A DNA stretch of 64,000 bases from Streptomyces sp. NBC_00569. GTDB taxonomy: Bacteria > Actinomycetota > Actinomycetes > Streptomycetales > Streptomycetaceae. Positions 16,913 to 26,425 of the stretch are shown piece by piece (position 1 is the first letter of the stretch; each line of letters begins with the position of its first letter). A program made the position numbers and the translations under genes. The notes beneath the pieces were generated by a model that made no database searches, had not been told where the DNA came from, and saw nothing but the letters and a program-made list of their open reading frames with translations. The stretch is taken from the NCBI RefSeq assembly GCF_036345255.1, contig NZ_CP107783.1:1426001-1490000 (forward strand), written 5' to 3'.

Positions 16913-18022
16913 TCAGCTGTCGACGACGTTCGTGGCGGACGGCACGTCGGGGATGAGGCCGTTGCCGTCGGGCAGGTCCGGGCTGTCGGGGACGGTGTCC
17001 GGGCCGAGGTCGCTGGATCCGTCGCCGGGAGGCGAGTCCGTGGGGGTGCCGGCGTCGCCGGGCGCGCTGGTCGGAGGGCTCGCGGGTTCGGAGGCGGGCG
17101 CCGACTCCTCCGAGGAGGGCGGCTGTGACGACGGCGGGCCGGTGCTGCTGCTCGGGCTCGGCGACGTGGACGACGGCGGGGGCGACGTCGAGGGCGACGC
17201 GGAGCTGTCCGAGCTGTCGGAGGGGTGGGGCTTCGGCATCGGGGGCGGCGGAACGCGCTTGTCGTGCTGCCCGTCGTCCCCGACCTTCCGCTCGATCCAT
17301 GTGTTGTCGGTGACGTTCACGATGACGAGGTTCGTGACGGGCTTCGGGGCCGGCGTGACGACCACGACCTGCGTGGGCCGGTAACCGGACCACTGCTGCC
17401 CCTGGGTGTTCGGCGTCCCCTTGAACGCGACGGGCGGGCTCAGCGGGTTGCCGCACGCGCACCGCACCCGTGGCATCCCCCGGTCGTCGACGAGGACGGC
17501 CGTGCCGGCCTGGAGCACGGACTGGAAGCCCGTCGCCTCTCCGGAGCGGTAGCCGTGGTTGGTGACGCGGGTGTCGGCCCGCAGGACGACGGGCGTGAGA
17601 CCCCGCAGGAAGCCGGGTACGGAGGCCGCGGAGATGCCTTCGGCGTCGGCGAAGGCGCGCTCCTTGGTCGGGTCCGAGGTGAGGAAGGCGACCTGCTTCT
17701 CGACGTCGCAGCTTCCGGCGGACTGCGTGCCGCCGTAGAGGCCGGGTGTCGCGCCGTCGACGGGGCGCATGCCCTGCGCGGTCGCGGAGGCGGTGCCGCT
17801 CGGTGACGGCGGCTGCGGCGTTCGGGTGACGGGCGCGGGGGTCTCGGTGGACTTGGCGGTGGAGTCGGTGAACGGGTCGGGGCCCGTCTCGGCCACGGGC
17901 AGGAGGAAGAGCTCCCCGTTGCCGGCCGACGCGGTGTCGCCGCTGTTCCCCGAGCATCCGGCGACCACGAGCGCCGCGGATATCGCACAGGCAGTCACAA
18001 AGGTCCTGGTGGGTGAGCGCAC
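16913..18022 (-). CDS. DUF6777-type lipoprotein
   Basis: About 369 residues starting at GTG 18022, which follows GGGAG; an earlier in-frame start at 18049 is less likely. The signal peptide ends in lipobox VVAGC. The conserved folded part (about residues 35-240) includes LFLLPVAETGPDPFTDSTA and VRCACGNPLSPP. A long Ser/Pro/Asp-rich tail, probably disordered, follows. The first block is what I associate with DUF6777, a family of unknown function confined to actinobacteria. It is divergent from the lipase maturation factor-like gene. Confidence 0.75.
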   Translation of the reverse strand: MRSPTRTFVTACAISAALVVAGCSGNSGDTASAGNGELFLLPVAETGPDPFTDSTAKSTETPAPVTRTPQPPSPSGTASATAQGMRPVDGATPGLYGGTQSAGSCDVEKQVAFLTSDPTKERAFADAEGISAASVPGFLRGLTPVVLRADTRVTNHGYRSGEATGFQSVLQAGTAVLVDDRGMPRVRCACGNPLSPPVAFKGTPNTQGQQWSGYRPTQVVVVTPAPKPVTNLVIVNVTDNTWIERKVGDDGQHDKRVPPPPMPKPHPSDSSDSSASPSTSPPPSSTSPSPSSSTGPPSSQPPSSEESAPASEPASPPTSAPGDAGTPTDSPPGDGSSDLGPDTVPDSPDLPDGNGLIPDVPSATNVVDS

Positions 18023-18142
18023 CGTGGTCTCCCGCCTACATGTGGGCACTTTGCGCCATTATTTGCGGCGAAAACAGGCATCTCGCAAACGCACCGCGAT
18101 CCCCGCACGCGCATTGCGCTCACCCTCCGTCACACTGGAGGG

Positions 18143-19573
18143 GTGGAGTGGTTCAGCTCGCCCGGGTACTGGCTCGGCCGCCTGATCTTCCAGCGCGGTC
18201 TGGCGGCGCTGTACCTCGTGGCCTTCGTCGGGGCGGCTCTGCAGTTCCGGGCGCTGATCGGCGAGCGCGGGATGCTGCCGGTTCCGCGCTATCTGGCCCA
18301 GATGCCGTGGCGGCTGGCGCCGACGCTGTTCAGGGCGTACTACTCGGACCGGTTCTTCGCGGGCGTCGCCTGGGGCGGGGCCGCGGTGTCGGCCGCGCTC
18401 GTCGCGGGCCTCGCCGACCGGGTGCCCCTGTGGGCAGCCATGGCGCTGTGGGTGGTGCCATGGGTGCTCTATCTGTCGATCGTGAACGTCGGGCAGACCT
18501 GGTACGCGTTCGGCTGGGAGTCACTCCTGCTGGAGGTCGGCTTCCTCGCCGTCTTCCTCGGCAACGAACGGGTGGCGCCACCGCTGCTCGTCCTGCTGCT
18601 CCTGCGCTGGGTCCTCTTCCGCCTCGAGTTCGGCGCGGGCATGATCAAGATGCGCGGCGACGAGTGCTGGCGGAAGCTGACGTGCCTCTACTACCACCAT
18701 GAGACCCAGCCGATGCCGGGCCCGCTGAGCTGGTTCTTCCACCGGCTCCCGCGCCCCCTGCACCGCGTCGAGGCCGGGGCCAACCACGTGACCCAACTCG
18801 TCGTGCCCGTGCTCCTGTTCACCCCGCAGCCGATCGCGACGTGCGCGGCCTGCCTGATGATCCTCACCCAGCTGTGGCTGGTCCTGTCCGGCAACTTCTC
18901 GTGGCTGAACTGGCTGACGATCCTGCTCGCCGTGACGGCGGTGGACTTCTCCCTGCTGCGCGAGCCGCCGCACCTGGCCGCCGCCCCGCTCTGGTACGCG
19001 TGCGTGGTCATCGCCGTCACCGCACTCGTCGTCGCGCTGAGCTACCACCCGGCACGCAACCTGCTGTCCCGCCGCCAGTCCATGAACCGCTCCTACGACT
19101 CCCTGCACCTCGTCAACGCGTACGGCGCCTTCGGTGCCGTCGGGCGCATCCGGCACGAGATCGTCATCGAGGGCACGGCCGACCCGGTGCCCCGCGAGGA
19201 ATCCCCTTGGCTGGTCTACGAGTTCAGGGGCAAACCGGGCGATCCGGGGCGCTGGCCACGCCAGTTCGCCCCCTACCATCTGCGGCTCGACTGGTTGATG
19301 TGGTTCGCCGCGCTCTCCCCCATGTACGCGGAGTCCTGGTTCGGAGGCCTGGTGGAGCGCCTCCTGACCGGCGACCGTGACACACTGCGGCTCCTGCGCC
19401 ACTCCCCGTTCCCCGCCGACACCCCGCCCACGTACGTCCGGGCCCGCCTCTACCGCTATCGCTTCACCACGTGGCGTGAGCTGCGGGCGACGGGGGCCTG
19501 CTGGGAGCGGACGTACGTACGCGAGTTCCTGTTGCCGACGCGGCTTGCCGCCTCCCGGATTCAGAGCCGATAG
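18143..19573 (+). CDS. Lipase maturation factor family membrane protein
   Basis: A 476-residue multi-helix protein of the LMF1/LMF2 type. Characteristic segments are the N-terminal LGRLIFQRGLAALYLVAF, the FGWESLLLEVGF region, LEFGAGMIKMRGDECWRKLTCLYYHHETQPMP, and the C-terminal YEFRGKPGD and RLDWLMWFAALSP. In vertebrates LMF1 helps fold lipases in the ER; the bacterial role is unknown. It starts at GTG 18143. Its last 13 bases overlap the convergent amidohydrolase gene. Confidence 0.87.
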   Translation: MEWFSSPGYWLGRLIFQRGLAALYLVAFVGAALQFRALIGERGMLPVPRYLAQMPWRLAPTLFRAYYSDRFFAGVAWGGAAVSAALVAGLADRVPLWAAMALWVVPWVLYLSIVNVGQTWYAFGWESLLLEVGFLAVFLGNERVAPPLLVLLLLRWVLFRLEFGAGMIKMRGDECWRKLTCLYYHHETQPMPGPLSWFFHRLPRPLHRVEAGANHVTQLVVPVLLFTPQPIATCAACLMILTQLWLVLSGNFSWLNWLTILLAVTAVDFSLLREPPHLAAAPLWYACVVIAVTALVVALSYHPARNLLSRRQSMNRSYDSLHLVNAYGAFGAVGRIRHEIVIEGTADPVPREESPWLVYEFRGKPGDPGRWPRQFAPYHLRLDWLMWFAALSPMYAESWFGGLVERLLTGDRDTLRLLRHSPFPADTPPTYVRARLYRYRFTTWRELRATGACWERTYVREFLLPTRLAASRIQSR

Positions 19574-20406
19574 ACGCGGGTCGCCGTGCCGCCGAAGACC
19601 GCGTCTCGCTCAGGGGTGGTCAGCGATCCGGTCAGCTCCCGCGCCGCTTCCACGACCTGCTCGTAGGTCGCAGCCAGATTGCACACCGGCCAGTCCGAGC
19701 CGAACATCAGGCGGTCGGGCCCGAACGCCTGCAGGACCGTATCGGCGTACGGTCGCAGCAGGCCCGGCGTCCAGGTCTCCCAGTCGGCCTCGGTGACCAG
19801 GCCGGAGAGTTTGCAGACCGTGTTGGGGAGGGCCGCCAGCGCGCGCACGTCGTCGGTCCACGGCTCGGTGACGCCCGACGCGACGGGCGGCTTGCCGCAG
19901 TGGTCGAGGACGAAGGTGAGGCCGGGCAGGGCGGCGGCCGCCGCCGCGCAGGCGGGCAGCTGGTGCGGCAGGACCACCAGGTCGTAGACGAGACCGGCGT
20001 CGGCGACGGCCTCGAGGCCCCGGCGCACGTCGGGCCGCAGCAGCCACTGGGGGTCGGACTCCCCCTGGACCTGGTGGCGGATGCCCTTCAGGTGACGCCC
20101 GCCCGGGAGTTCGGCGAGCCGGGCCAGGGTGTCACCGATGTCCGGGCGCGTGAGGTCGGCCCAGCCGACCACCCCGGCCACGAGTTCGCAGTCGTGCGCG
20201 AGGGCCAGGAACTCCGGAGTCTCCTCCTCGACGGTGACGGTCTGCACGAGGACGGTGGCCGTGACACCGGACCTGCGCGCCAGGGGCGTCAGGTCGTCCA
20301 GCGTGAAGTCCCGCCGGATCGGGGCGAGTTCCTCACCGGCGATCCAGTCCTGATCGCGCACGGAGAGGTCCCAGACGTGATGGTGCGCGTCGACGATCGC
20401 GGGCAT
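19561..20406 (-). CDS. Amidohydrolase, probable L-fuconolactonase
   Basis: A 281-residue TIM-barrel metal-dependent hydrolase of the COG3618 type. It has MPAIVDAHHHVWDL (the HxH metal site), FVLDHCGKPPV, and MFGSDWPVCN near the C-terminus with the catalytic Asp. Members hydrolyse sugar lactones, including L-fucono- and L-rhamnono-lactone. It is the last gene of the fucose operon, its start overlapping the mutarotase stop. In that context it most likely opens L-fuconolactone, made by the aldo/keto reductase, to L-fuconate. Confidence 0.85.
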   Translation of the reverse strand: MPAIVDAHHHVWDLSVRDQDWIAGEELAPIRRDFTLDDLTPLARRSGVTATVLVQTVTVEEETPEFLALAHDCELVAGVVGWADLTRPDIGDTLARLAELPGGRHLKGIRHQVQGESDPQWLLRPDVRRGLEAVADAGLVYDLVVLPHQLPACAAAAAALPGLTFVLDHCGKPPVASGVTEPWTDDVRALAALPNTVCKLSGLVTEADWETWTPGLLRPYADTVLQAFGPDRLMFGSDWPVCNLAATYEQVVEAARELTGSLTTPERDAVFGGTATRVYRL

Positions 20407-20717
20407 CACAGCTCCCAGACGACGGGCAGGCCGGCGTCGGCTCCGTCGGCCGAGTAGTCGTGGACGACGTCGAGGAGTTCGGCCATCCGGGCCTGCCAGG
20501 CGATGTTCACCGGCAGCTTGTCGAGCTCGGCGAGCATGCGGGCGTAGTCCTCGCACTCCAGGACGTGGAACAGGTCGGTTCCGCTGCGCCAGATGGTCCA
20601 CGACGTGGCACCGGCCGCTCGGATGGCCCGCCGGAGTTCGGCCGGGACCTCGCGGTGGGCGGCCTCATAGGCCTCGACGCGGTCGGCGCGGACTGTGGTG
20701 TGCAGGGCGATCCTCAC
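20406..20717 (-). CDS. L-rhamnose/L-fucose mutarotase (RhaM type)
   Basis: A 103-residue alpha/beta-barrel dimer protein of the COG3254 mutarotase family: MRIALHTTVRADRVEAYEAA, IRAAGATSWTIWRSGTDLFH and the C-terminal DVVHDYSADGADAGLPVVWEL. It interconverts the alpha and beta anomers of a 6-deoxysugar, feeding the form that the dehydrogenase oxidises. The GTG start at 20717 overlaps the upstream aldo/keto reductase stop by four bases. The name rhaM is traditional for the family; the fucose context suggests it acts on L-fucose here. Confidence 0.88.
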   Translation of the reverse strand: MRIALHTTVRADRVEAYEAAHREVPAELRRAIRAAGATSWTIWRSGTDLFHVLECEDYARMLAELDKLPVNIAWQARMAELLDVVHDYSADGADAGLPVVWEL

Positions 20718-21709
20718 GCCTGCTCCTCTCCGGGTACGGGGACGCCGTCGGCCAGGAGTCCACCGGCGCGGGCGTCCTTCCAGAACGCGGCCGGTACGGC
20801 GACGGTGAACTGCTCCGCGGTGTCACGGACTTCGCGCGGCGAGCGGGTGCCGACCAGGACGCTCGCCACCGCCGGATGACCGAACGGGAAGGCGAGTGCG
20901 GCCGCCCGCAGGGTGATGCCGTGCCGCTGCGCCATGTCCTTCAACCGGTAGGCACGGTCGAGGACTTCGCGGGGCGCCACCGCGTAGTCGTACGTCGCGC
21001 CGGGCCGCGGGTCGGCGAGGAGGCCGGAGTTGAACACCCCGCCGACGACGACCGAGGTGCCGCGCGCCTGCGCCTCGGGCAGCAGTTCCGTCAGCGCCCC
21101 CTGGTCGAGGAGGGTGTAGCGGCCCGCGCACAGGACGGCGTCCACATCGGTGTCGCGGACGAACCGGGTGAGCATGGCGGCCTGGTTCATGCCGGCACCG
21201 ATCGCCCCGACGACGCCTTCGGCGCGCAGCCGCTCAAGCGCCGGGTAGGCCTCGCGGAACGCCTGCTCGCCGTGGTCGTCCGGGTCGTGCAGGTAGACGA
21301 CGTCGACGCGGTCGAGGCCGAGCCGCGTCAGGCTGTCCTCCAGGGAACGGCGCACTCCGTCCGCGCTGAAGTCCCAGACGCGGCGGTGCGTGGCGGGCAC
21401 GGCGAACCCGTTCTCCAGGTCGTCGCCCCCGCCCTCCCCGGCCGGTACGAGGAGGCGTCCCGCCTTGGTGGAGACGGTGTACGCCGACCGGTCCCGGGCC
21501 GCGAGCGCCTCGCCGAGGCGCCGCTCGGACAGGCCGATGCCGTAGTGCGGGGCCGTGTCGAAGTAGCGGATGCCCGCGTCCCAGGCCGCGTCGACGGCGG
21601 CCCGGGCCTCCTCGTCGGTGACGGGCGCGTACAGGTTGCCGATCCCGGCGGCGCCGAAGGACAGCTCGGTGACGTCGACGCCGCTGCGGCCCAGGGTGCG
21701 GGTGCGCAT
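20714..21709 (-). CDS. Aldo/keto reductase, probable L-fucose dehydrogenase
   Basis: A 331-residue NAD(P)-dependent barrel enzyme. It has GIRYFDTAPHYGIGLSERRL (catalytic Asp and Tyr), VSTKAGRLLVP (Lys), VDVVYLHDPDD (His) and a C-terminal VLVGTRSPREV nucleotide-binding loop. This variant of the family is the D-threo-aldose 1-dehydrogenase / pyridoxal dehydrogenase branch, whose members oxidise L-fucose to its lactone. The start is ATG 21709, or the GTG at 21718 that overlaps the upstream stop. Its place between fuconate enzymes and the mutarotase supports L-fucose as substrate. Confidence 0.85.
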   Translation of the reverse strand: MRTRTLGRSGVDVTELSFGAAGIGNLYAPVTDEEARAAVDAAWDAGIRYFDTAPHYGIGLSERRLGEALAARDRSAYTVSTKAGRLLVPAGEGGGDDLENGFAVPATHRRVWDFSADGVRRSLEDSLTRLGLDRVDVVYLHDPDDHGEQAFREAYPALERLRAEGVVGAIGAGMNQAAMLTRFVRDTDVDAVLCAGRYTLLDQGALTELLPEAQARGTSVVVGGVFNSGLLADPRPGATYDYAVAPREVLDRAYRLKDMAQRHGITLRAAALAFPFGHPAVASVLVGTRSPREVRDTAEQFTVAVPAAFWKDARAGGLLADGVPVPGEEQA

Positions 21710-21714
21710 CGCGG

Positions 21715-22488
21715 TCACTGGCCCGCGGGGCGCAGCCGCAGGCCCTGCATGCCGCCGTCGACGGCCAGGGCGGTGCCCGTGGTGGCGCCGGACAGCGGGC
21801 TCGCCAAGTACGCCACGGCGCCCGCGACTTCGGTGGCGGAGACGAGGCGGCCCGTGGGCTGACGGGATGCGAGGGCCGCGCGCTCGGCGGCCGGGTCGGG
21901 GGCGGCGGACAGCAGCCGGCCGACCCATGGGGTGTCCACGGTCCCCGGGTTGACGCAGTTGACGCGTACCCCTTCGCGGACGTGGTCGGCGGCCATGGCG
22001 AGCGTCAGGGAGTACACGGCGCCCTTCGACGCCGAGTACAGGGCGCGCTGCGGGAGGCCGGCCGTCGCGGCGATGGAGCAGGTGTTGACGATCGCCGCGT
22101 GCGCGGAGTCCCGCAGATGGGGCAGGGCCGCGCGCGTGGTGCGGACGATGCCGAGGACGTTGACGTCGAGGACGCGGTGCCACTGGTCGTCGTCGTTGTC
22201 CTCGACGGTGCCCTGGGCGCCGATGCCCGCGTTGTTGACGAGGATGTCGAGGCCGCCGAGGTCCGCCACGGCGGCGGCCACGGCGGCGCGGACGGAGGCG
22301 TCGTCGCCGACGTCGGCGGCGTAGCCCCGCAGGGGCTTGTCGACGCTGCCCGGGTCGAGGTCCAGCACGGCGACGCTCGCGCCGCGGGCGGCGAGGAGTT
22401 CGGCGGTGGCCCGGCCGATGCCGGACGCTCCGCCGGTGACGAGGGCCTTGAGCCCCGCGAAGTCCTGCACGTCGCTGGCGTCGGTCAT
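21715..22488 (-). CDS. Short-chain dehydrogenase, probable 2-keto-3-deoxy-L-fuconate dehydrogenase
   Basis: A 257-residue classical SDR. The cofactor site is [17 protein letters not shown], with an Asp after strand 2 (VAVLDLDP), which favours NAD. The active site has VNTCSIAAT (Ser) and YSASKGAV (Tyr-x3-Lys), and LVNNAGIG is present. It starts at ATG 22488, overlapping the fuconate dehydratase stop. In the non-phosphorylating pathway the next oxidation after FucD is 2-keto-3-deoxy-L-fuconate to the 2,4-diketo acid. A role in the first oxidation of L-fucose is the alternative. Confidence 0.82.
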   Translation of the reverse strand: MTDASDVQDFAGLKALVTGGASGIGRATAELLAARGASVAVLDLDPGSVDKPLRGYAADVGDDASVRAAVAAAVADLGGLDILVNNAGIGAQGTVEDNDDDQWHRVLDVNVLGIVRTTRAALPHLRDSAHAAIVNTCSIAATAGLPQRALYSASKGAVYSLTLAMAADHVREGVRVNCVNPGTVDTPWVGRLLSAAPDPAAERAALASRQPTGRLVSATEVAGAVAYLASPLSGATTGTALAVDGGMQGLRLRPAGQ

Positions 22489-23840
22489 GCCGCTGCACCC
22501 TTCTGGTCGGTGGCGCCCTGCCGGGCGAGGTCGGCGGCCCAGAACGCGCCGTCGGGGTAGGTGTACTCCGCGATGGACTCGGGCCGCATCGCGGCGGAGA
22601 AACCGGGCGCGGTGGGCGCCGTGTAGTGGCCGTCGCGCATCACGACGGGGTCGATGAAGTGGCCGTGCAGGTGGTCGACGTACTCGATGACGCGGTCCTG
22701 CGTGGTGCCCGCGACGGCGATGTAGTCGAACATCGAGAGGTGCTGGACGAGTTCGCACAGTCCGACGCCGCCCGCGTGCGGGCACACGGGGACGCCGAAC
22801 TTGGCGGCGAGCAGCAGGATGGCGAGGTTCTCGTTGACGCCTCCGACGCGGGCCGCGTCGATCTGCAGGATGTCGATGGCGCCGGCCTGGAGGAGCTGCT
22901 TGAAGATGATGCGGTTCTGGACGTGCTCGCCGGTGGCGACCTTCACGGGGGCGACGGCCCTGCGGATCGCGGCGTGGCCGAGGACGTCGTCGGGGCTGGT
23001 CGGCTCCTCCACCCAGTACGGGTCGAACTCGGCGAGCGCCTTGGTCCACTCGATGGCCTCGCCGACGTTCCACCGCTGGTTGGCGTCGATCGCCATGCGA
23101 ATGTCCGGGCCGATCACCGAGCGGGCGGTGCGGCAGCGCCGGATGTCGTCGGCGAGGTCCGCGCCGACCTTCAGCTTGATCTGCCGGAAGCCGTCCGCGA
23201 CGGCCTGCCGGGCGAGCCGGCCGAGCTTCTCGTCGGAGTAGCCGAGCCAGCCGGGTGAGGTGGTGTAACCGGGGAAGCCGCGCTCGCGCAGGGCGCTCTC
23301 GCGTTCCGCAGCGCCCTCGCGGCCGGATCTGAGGAGCGCGAGCGCGTCGTCGGGGGTGAGCGCGTCGGCGATGTAGCGGAAGTCGATCTGCGAGACGAGC
23401 CACTCGGGCGTCGCGTCGGCCAGGAACTGCCACAGCGGCTTGCGGGCGCGCTTGGCCGCCAGGTCCCACACGGCGTTGACGACGGCACCGATCGCCATGT
23501 GCATCACGCCCTTCTCGGGGCCGAGCCAGCGGAGCTGGCTGTCGCCGATCAGGTCGCGGTTCAACGTCCCCGGGTCGGCGCACAGTTCGTCGACCCCCCG
23601 GCCGACGACGTGGTGCCGCAGGGCGTCGATCGCGGCGACCTGGACATCGTTGCCACGACCGATGGTGAACGTGAATCCGTGCCCCTCGACTCCGTCGGCG
23701 GCGTCGGTGCGGAGCACGACGTAGGCGGCGGAGTAGTCGGGGTCCGGGTTCATGGCGTCGGATCCGTCCAGCTCCCTGGAGGTCGGGAACCGGATGTCGT
23801 AAGTGTCAACCGCGATGATTCGGGCGGCAGTTGGAGACAC
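22485..23840 (-). CDS. L-fuconate dehydratase (enolase superfamily)
   Basis: A 451-residue enzyme that dehydrates L-fuconate to 2-keto-3-deoxy-L-fuconate. It closely matches my recollection of the characterised Xanthomonas enzyme: [20 protein letters not shown] near the N-terminus, [16 protein letters not shown], the Lys pair in IKLKVG (about residue 221), metal ligands DANQRW (about 250), VEEPTSPDD and GEHVQN (about 303), and the catalytic His in [10 protein letters not shown] (about 352). The length is normal. It follows the ABC permease by 28 bases and overlaps the SDR by four. This is the most specific gene in the cluster and anchors the fucose assignment. Confidence 0.93.
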   Translation of the reverse strand: MSPTAARIIAVDTYDIRFPTSRELDGSDAMNPDPDYSAAYVVLRTDAADGVEGHGFTFTIGRGNDVQVAAIDALRHHVVGRGVDELCADPGTLNRDLIGDSQLRWLGPEKGVMHMAIGAVVNAVWDLAAKRARKPLWQFLADATPEWLVSQIDFRYIADALTPDDALALLRSGREGAAERESALRERGFPGYTTSPGWLGYSDEKLGRLARQAVADGFRQIKLKVGADLADDIRRCRTARSVIGPDIRMAIDANQRWNVGEAIEWTKALAEFDPYWVEEPTSPDDVLGHAAIRRAVAPVKVATGEHVQNRIIFKQLLQAGAIDILQIDAARVGGVNENLAILLLAAKFGVPVCPHAGGVGLCELVQHLSMFDYIAVAGTTQDRVIEYVDHLHGHFIDPVVMRDGHYTAPTAPGFSAAMRPESIAEYTYPDGAFWAADLARQGATDQKGAAA

Positions 23841-23868
23841 GGGTGGCCTTTCTTGCTGAGGCGGGGGG

Positions 23869-24903
23869 TCAGTCCTGGGCGCGGCCGGTCGTCACACGGG
23901 CGATCATCAGGGCGAGGAGGATGATTCCGCCGTAGATGGCCTGGATCCAGAACGACGGAACCTGGGCGAGGGTCAGCAGGTTCTGGACGACACCGAGCAG
24001 CAGCACGCCGGTGAGCGCGCCGAACATGGTGCCCTTGCCGCCGTCGAGGCTGATGCCGCCGATGACCGCCGCCGCGAACACGGTGAAGATCATGTTGTTG
24101 CCCTGGTTGGCGCTGATCGCGCCGACGTAGCCGGTCTGCATGATCCCGCCGACCGAGGCGAGGACGCCCGCGACGACGAAGACGCCGAGCATCACGCGCT
24201 CGACGCGGATGCCCGCCGCGCGCGCGGCGTCGGCGTTGCCGCCGATCGCGTACAGGGCGCGGCCGATCCGGTGGTACTTCAGGATGAGGCCCACCACGCC
24301 GAAGGCGACGGCGGCCAGCCACACCGACATCGGGATGCGCAGGAACGTCGTGGTGGCCAGGGAGAAGAACGCGTCGGGCATCCCGAACAGCGTCTTGCCC
24401 TTGGTCGCGCCGACGAGCAGTCCGCGCAGGACGATCAGCATCGCCAGCGTCACGATGAAGGCGTTGAGCTTGAACTTCACGACGAGGATGCCGTTGAAGG
24501 CCCCGATCACCGCGCCCACGACGAGGATCGCGAGCAGCGCGAGCACGGTCGGGAACTCGGTGCCGAATCCTGACTGCGACACCGGCAGGACGAGCAGGGC
24601 GCCGACGGCGGGCGCGATGCCGACCACCGACTCCAGGGACAGGTCGAACTTGCCCGTGATCAGGACGAGCGACTCGGCGAGCACGACCATCGCGAGGGCG
24701 GCGGACGCGCCGAGGATGGAGATCAGGTTGCGTTCGGTGAGGAACGAGTCGTTGACGACCGCTCCGAGCACCATCAGCAGCAACAGGGCAGGTACAAGGG
24801 CGAGTTCACGGGCCCGGCGCAGCAGGACGCTCTTAGCGGTCCCTTTGCCGGGCAGCCGTACGGGGGTGGCTGGTGAGGCCGACGGGGCCTTGATGTCAGC
24901 CAT
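23869..24903 (-). CDS. Sugar ABC transporter permease (RbsC type)
   Basis: A 344-residue integral membrane protein with about ten helices of the BPD_transp_2 family, with [20 protein letters not shown] in the first third and [20 protein letters not shown] near the end, typical of ribose/monosaccharide permeases. It begins at ATG 24903, overlapping the ATPase gene by eight bases. It forms the channel for the sugar delivered by the lipoprotein encoded by the first gene of the operon. The substrate inferred from context is L-fucose. Confidence 0.92.
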   Translation of the reverse strand: MADIKAPSASPATPVRLPGKGTAKSVLLRRARELALVPALLLLMVLGAVVNDSFLTERNLISILGASAALAMVVLAESLVLITGKFDLSLESVVGIAPAVGALLVLPVSQSGFGTEFPTVLALLAILVVGAVIGAFNGILVVKFKLNAFIVTLAMLIVLRGLLVGATKGKTLFGMPDAFFSLATTTFLRIPMSVWLAAVAFGVVGLILKYHRIGRALYAIGGNADAARAAGIRVERVMLGVFVVAGVLASVGGIMQTGYVGAISANQGNNMIFTVFAAAVIGGISLDGGKGTMFGALTGVLLLGVVQNLLTLAQVPSFWIQAIYGGIILLALMIARVTTGRAQD

Positions 24904-26425
24904 GGTCCACTCCTTCGATGGAGGCGATCAGCTCGTGGTCGTTCCAGCCGGCAGCGTGCTCGGCGACGACCTTCCCGTGGAAGAGGACGAGGACCCGGTC
25001 GCAGCGGCGCAGGTCGTCGAGCTCGTCGGAGACGACGAGGACCGCGGTGCCGTCCTCGCGGGCGCTGTCCATGCGGGACAGCAGGGACTCCTTGGACTTC
25101 ACGTCGACGCCCGCCGTGGGGTTGATGAGGACGAGAAGGCGGGGGTCGGAGGCGAGGGCGCGGGCCATGACGACCTTCTGGGCGTTGCCGCCGGAGAGGT
25201 CGGACACGGGCTGGTCGGGGCCCTCCGCGTGGATGTCCAGGCGGTCGATCAGGTCGGCGGCGAAGCGGCGCTTGCGGTCGGTGCCGACGAAGCCGTGGCG
25301 GCCGAGGCGGCCGAGGACGCTCATGGTGGCGTTGTCGCCGATGGTCATGCCGGTGACGAGCCCCTGGTCGTGCCGGTCGCGCGGCACGCAGCCGACGCCC
25401 GCCGCGAGCGCGGCGCCCACATCACCGAACGGCAGCTTCCTGCCGTCCAGTCGGGCCGTCCCCGCGGACGGCGTGTGCAGTCCGGCGAACGCCTCGGCGA
25501 GCTGGATCTTGCCGCTGCCGCTGGATCCGGCGAGTCCGACGACCTCGCCGCTGCGGACGGCCAGGTCGACGTCGTGGTACGCCTCCGAGGTGAGGCCGCG
25601 CGCGTCGAGGAGGACGGTGGCGTCGGGCTCGTGTTCCACGGCGGCGCGGGCGGCCGCGCGCTCCTCGGCGATGACCTCGCCGGCCATCGCCTCCACCAGT
25701 GCGGCGCGCGGCAGTTCCGCGACGGGCGCCGTGGTGATCCAGCGGGCGTCGCGCAGCACGGTGACCGTCTGGCAGACCTCGTACACCTCCTGGAGGTGGT
25801 GCGAGATGAACAGGAACGTGACACCGGATTCCTGGAGCGCGCGCATGCGGGTGAAGAGACGCTCGATCTCGCGGTTGTCGAGCTGTGCGGTGGGCTCGTC
25901 GAGGACGATGAAGCGGGCGCCGCCGCTCAACGCCCTGGCGATCTCCACCATTTGGCGGTCCTCGACCTTGAGGTCGGCGGTGCGGGCGTCGGGGTCGACG
26001 TGGATGTCCCAGGTGTCGAGGACCTGCGCGGCCTCCTCCTGGAGCTTGCGCCAGGAGAAGAAGCCGCGGCGGCTGCCGGGCTGCCGGTTGATGAAGAGGT
26101 TCTCGGCGACCGTGAGTTCGGGTACGACGGTCGGCTTCTGGTAGACGCAGGCGACCTTGGCGCGCCAGGCGTCGCGGTCGCTGAGCGGGGGCGCGGGCTC
26201 ACCGTCGAACAGGAGGGTGCCCGCGTCCGGCGCCTGGAGGCCGGTGAGGACCGTGACCAGGGTGGACTTGCCGGCGCCGTTGCGGCCCACGAGGGCGTGG
26301 GACTCGCCGGGCAGGACGGTCAGGCGACCGTCCTGCAGGGCGACCGTGGGACCGTACCGCTTGGCGATGCCCGACGCCTCGACCAGCGGCCTGACCGCCG
26401 GCGTGGTTGTCGTCGAGGTGCTCAT
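24896..26425 (-). CDS. Sugar ABC transporter ATP-binding protein (two NBDs, RbsA type)
   Basis: A 509-residue fused double ATPase. The first domain has Walker A GRNGAGKST, signature ALSGGARF and Walker B FIVLDEPTAQLD. The second domain has a divergent Walker A, GSSGSGKIQLA, signature LSGGNAQKVVMA and Walker B LLVLINPTAGVD, in which the usual catalytic Glu after Asp is Asn. A degenerate second site is common in this subfamily. It starts at ATG 26425, overlapping the substrate-binding gene by four bases, so expression is coupled. Confidence 0.92.
   Translation of the reverse strand: MSTSTTTTPAVRPLVEASGIAKRYGPTVALQDGRLTVLPGESHALVGRNGAGKSTLVTVLTGLQAPDAGTLLFDGEPAPPLSDRDAWRAKVACVYQKPTVVPELTVAENLFINRQPGSRRGFFSWRKLQEEAAQVLDTWDIHVDPDARTADLKVEDRQMVEIARALSGGARFIVLDEPTAQLDNREIERLFTRMRALQESGVTFLFISHHLQEVYEVCQTVTVLRDARWITTAPVAELPRAALVEAMAGEVIAEERAAARAAVEHEPDATVLLDARGLTSEAYHDVDLAVRSGEVVGLAGSSGSGKIQLAEAFAGLHTPSAGTARLDGRKLPFGDVGAALAAGVGCVPRDRHDQGLVTGMTIGDNATMSVLGRLGRHGFVGTDRKRRFAADLIDRLDIHAEGPDQPVSDLSGGNAQKVVMARALASDPRLLVLINPTAGVDVKSKESLLSRMDSAREDGTAVLVVSDELDDLRRCDRVLVLFHGKVVAEHAAGWNDHELIASIEGVDHG

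Noticed and set aside
22485..23840. L-rhamnonate dehydratase instead of L-fuconate dehydratase
   Set aside because: The N-terminal [15 protein letters not shown] and the DANQRW and CPHAGG contexts match the fuconate dehydratase type, and no rhamnosidase is nearby.
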